Source of the DNA: Vibrio ziniensis
GTDB lineage: Bacteria > Pseudomonadota > Gammaproteobacteria > Enterobacterales > Vibrionaceae
DNA: 64,000 nucleotides
Assembly (NCBI RefSeq): GCF_011064285.1
Contig: NZ_CP049332.1
Location: 682,001 to 746,000, forward strand
Reading direction: 5' to 3'
Part shown: positions 63,319 to 64,000 of the stretch, piece by piece
Position numbering within the stretch: the first letter of the stretch is position 1
Layout: each line of letters starts with the position of its first letter
Position numbers and translations under genes: made by a program
Notes under the pieces: model-generated
What the model was told of the DNA's origin: nothing
The model's database searches: none
What the model saw: the letters and a program-made list of their open reading frames with translations, nothing else

Positions 63319-63999
63319 TTATTGAAGCGTTAACAGGTTGATGGAGAAGTACTCATCGTTAATTTTCTTATAAGTACCGTCAGCAATGATGTTGGCTAGA
63401 GCTTGGTTTAAACGCTTTAGAAGCTCTTCATCTTCTTTACGCAGTGCCATGCCCACACCGTCACCAACATAAGCGCGGTCAGTAATTAAAGTGCCTGCTT
63501 TTTGACAGCAAGAGCCGTCGTCAGAGTTAATCCAATCTGTCATCGGCATAATGTCACCCGCTTGTGCATCAATACGACCACTTGCTAAGTCGAGGTTGAC
63601 CGCATCTTGAGTCGGATATAAACGGATTTCAGAATCTGGGTATTGTGCAAGAAGGTATTCTGCTTGCGTGGTTGAGCTTTGTGCGCCGATGATCATGCCT
63701 TTCAGTGCGGAAGGGGAAACATCTTTGATGCCTGAATTTTTATCAACAACGAAAGTCATTGCTGATGCTTGATAAGGTGCGCTGAACGAAACCTGTTTTT
63801 TGCGCTCATCAGTGATGAACATCGAAGCCAGAATCACATCGTATTTGCCAGCCAATAGCGCTGGAATAATGCCATCCCAGTCTTGAGCAACGAATTCACA
63901 ATCAATTTTCATATTGGCACACAGAGCTTTACCAATCTCAATATCAAAGCCTGCTAACTGACCGTCAGGCGTGTAGTAGTTGAATGGAGGGTATGCGCC
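63319..63999 (-). CDS. Periplasmic polar amino-acid-binding protein, 5' end missing
   Basis: This is the C-terminal part of a family-3 solute-binding protein (SBP_bac_3). The frame is open from the window edge; upstream of the first Met the residues YPPFNYYTPDGQLAGFDIEI are the family's first block, so the true start and signal peptide lie outside. Family elements that follow are VAQDWDGIIPALLAGKYDVI and SSTTQAEYLL. Two adjacent cysteines (SCCQK) in the second domain are noteworthy. It delivers substrate to the two permeases. Its ligand may be a D-amino acid, given the dgcN-dgcA genes in the operon, but the residues seen do not settle chirality. Confidence 0.88.
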   Translation of the reverse strand, partial: GAYPPFNYYTPDGQLAGFDIEIGKALCANMKIDCEFVAQDWDGIIPALLAGKYDVILASMFITDERKKQVSFSAPYQASAMTFVVDKNSGIKDVSPSALKGMIIGAQSSTTQAEYLLAQYPDSEIRLYPTQDAVNLDLASGRIDAQAGDIMPMTDWINSDDGSCCQKAGTLITDRAYVGDGVGMALRKEDEELLKRLNQALANIIADGTYKKINDEYFSINLLTLQ

Positions 64000-64000
64000 T

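Noticed and set aside
1..64000. CRISPR arrays, tRNA/rRNA genes, complete insertion sequences or integron attC arrays
   Set aside because: None seen on reading: no regularly spaced repeats, no cloverleaf-like or rRNA sequence, no transposase or integrase gene.

Overview
The window looks like a piece of the second chromosome of a Vibrio species. The left end (a vpsT-like regulator, a ybjQ-type gene, a 2-oxoglutarate oxygenase, speG, then malK divergent from malE-malF-malG) follows the gene order I recall from Vibrio cholerae chromosome II around VCA0943-VCA0952. The low-to-medium G+C content, the Vibrio-type small proteins and the many strong terminators fit this. The species cannot be named from sequence alone.

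Region by region. 1-9 kb: biofilm regulator tail, polyamine acetylation and the maltose/maltodextrin importer with a MalT-box cluster. 9-14.5 kb: alanine racemase divergent from a dgcN-dgcA-dat operon (DUF1611 protein, epimerase-family enzyme, D-amino acid transaminase), which points to D-amino acid metabolism. 14.5-20.4 kb: a thioesterase, two small unknown proteins, and a nitric-oxide module in which norR is divergent from nnrS, with a readable sigma-54 promoter and two NorR-type sites, followed by an MFS transporter. 20.4-31.5 kb: an accessory stretch with scattered single genes and at least four decayed genes (TetA-like, GNAT, LysR, HipB-like), plus a 920-residue predicted surface metallopeptidase with a probable beta-barrel C-terminus.

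31.5-39.4 kb: an apparently undescribed catabolic cluster. It holds an RpiR-type regulator, a secreted SGNH hydrolase, a porin, a DcuC-type dicarboxylate transporter, a fumarase/aspartase-superfamily lyase and a malic enzyme. It reads as uptake of a C4-dicarboxylate-derived compound, lyase cleavage and oxidation towards pyruvate. 39.5-50.6 kb: an M14 peptidase, a YedI-type membrane protein, RlmC, an L,D-transpeptidase-fold protein, dgkA-eptA (lipid A phosphoethanolamine modification) preceded by two related small ORFs, a LysE exporter, an AraC regulator and a GGDEF-EAL protein.

51-57 kb: a Pseudomonas-style arginine succinyltransferase operon (two AstA-like subunits, astB, astE, without astC or astD) next to an ArgR-like AraC-family regulator. 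57.4-64 kb: a large lipoprotein, then a second dgcN-dgcA pair joined to a polar amino-acid ABC importer whose binding-protein gene runs off the right edge. The window therefore carries two separate dgcNA loci about 46 kb apart, one linked to transamination/racemisation and one to uptake. Chromosome, species and substrate assignments are inference. Motifs, overlaps and inverted repeats were read directly. No tRNA, rRNA, CRISPR or complete insertion sequence was seen.
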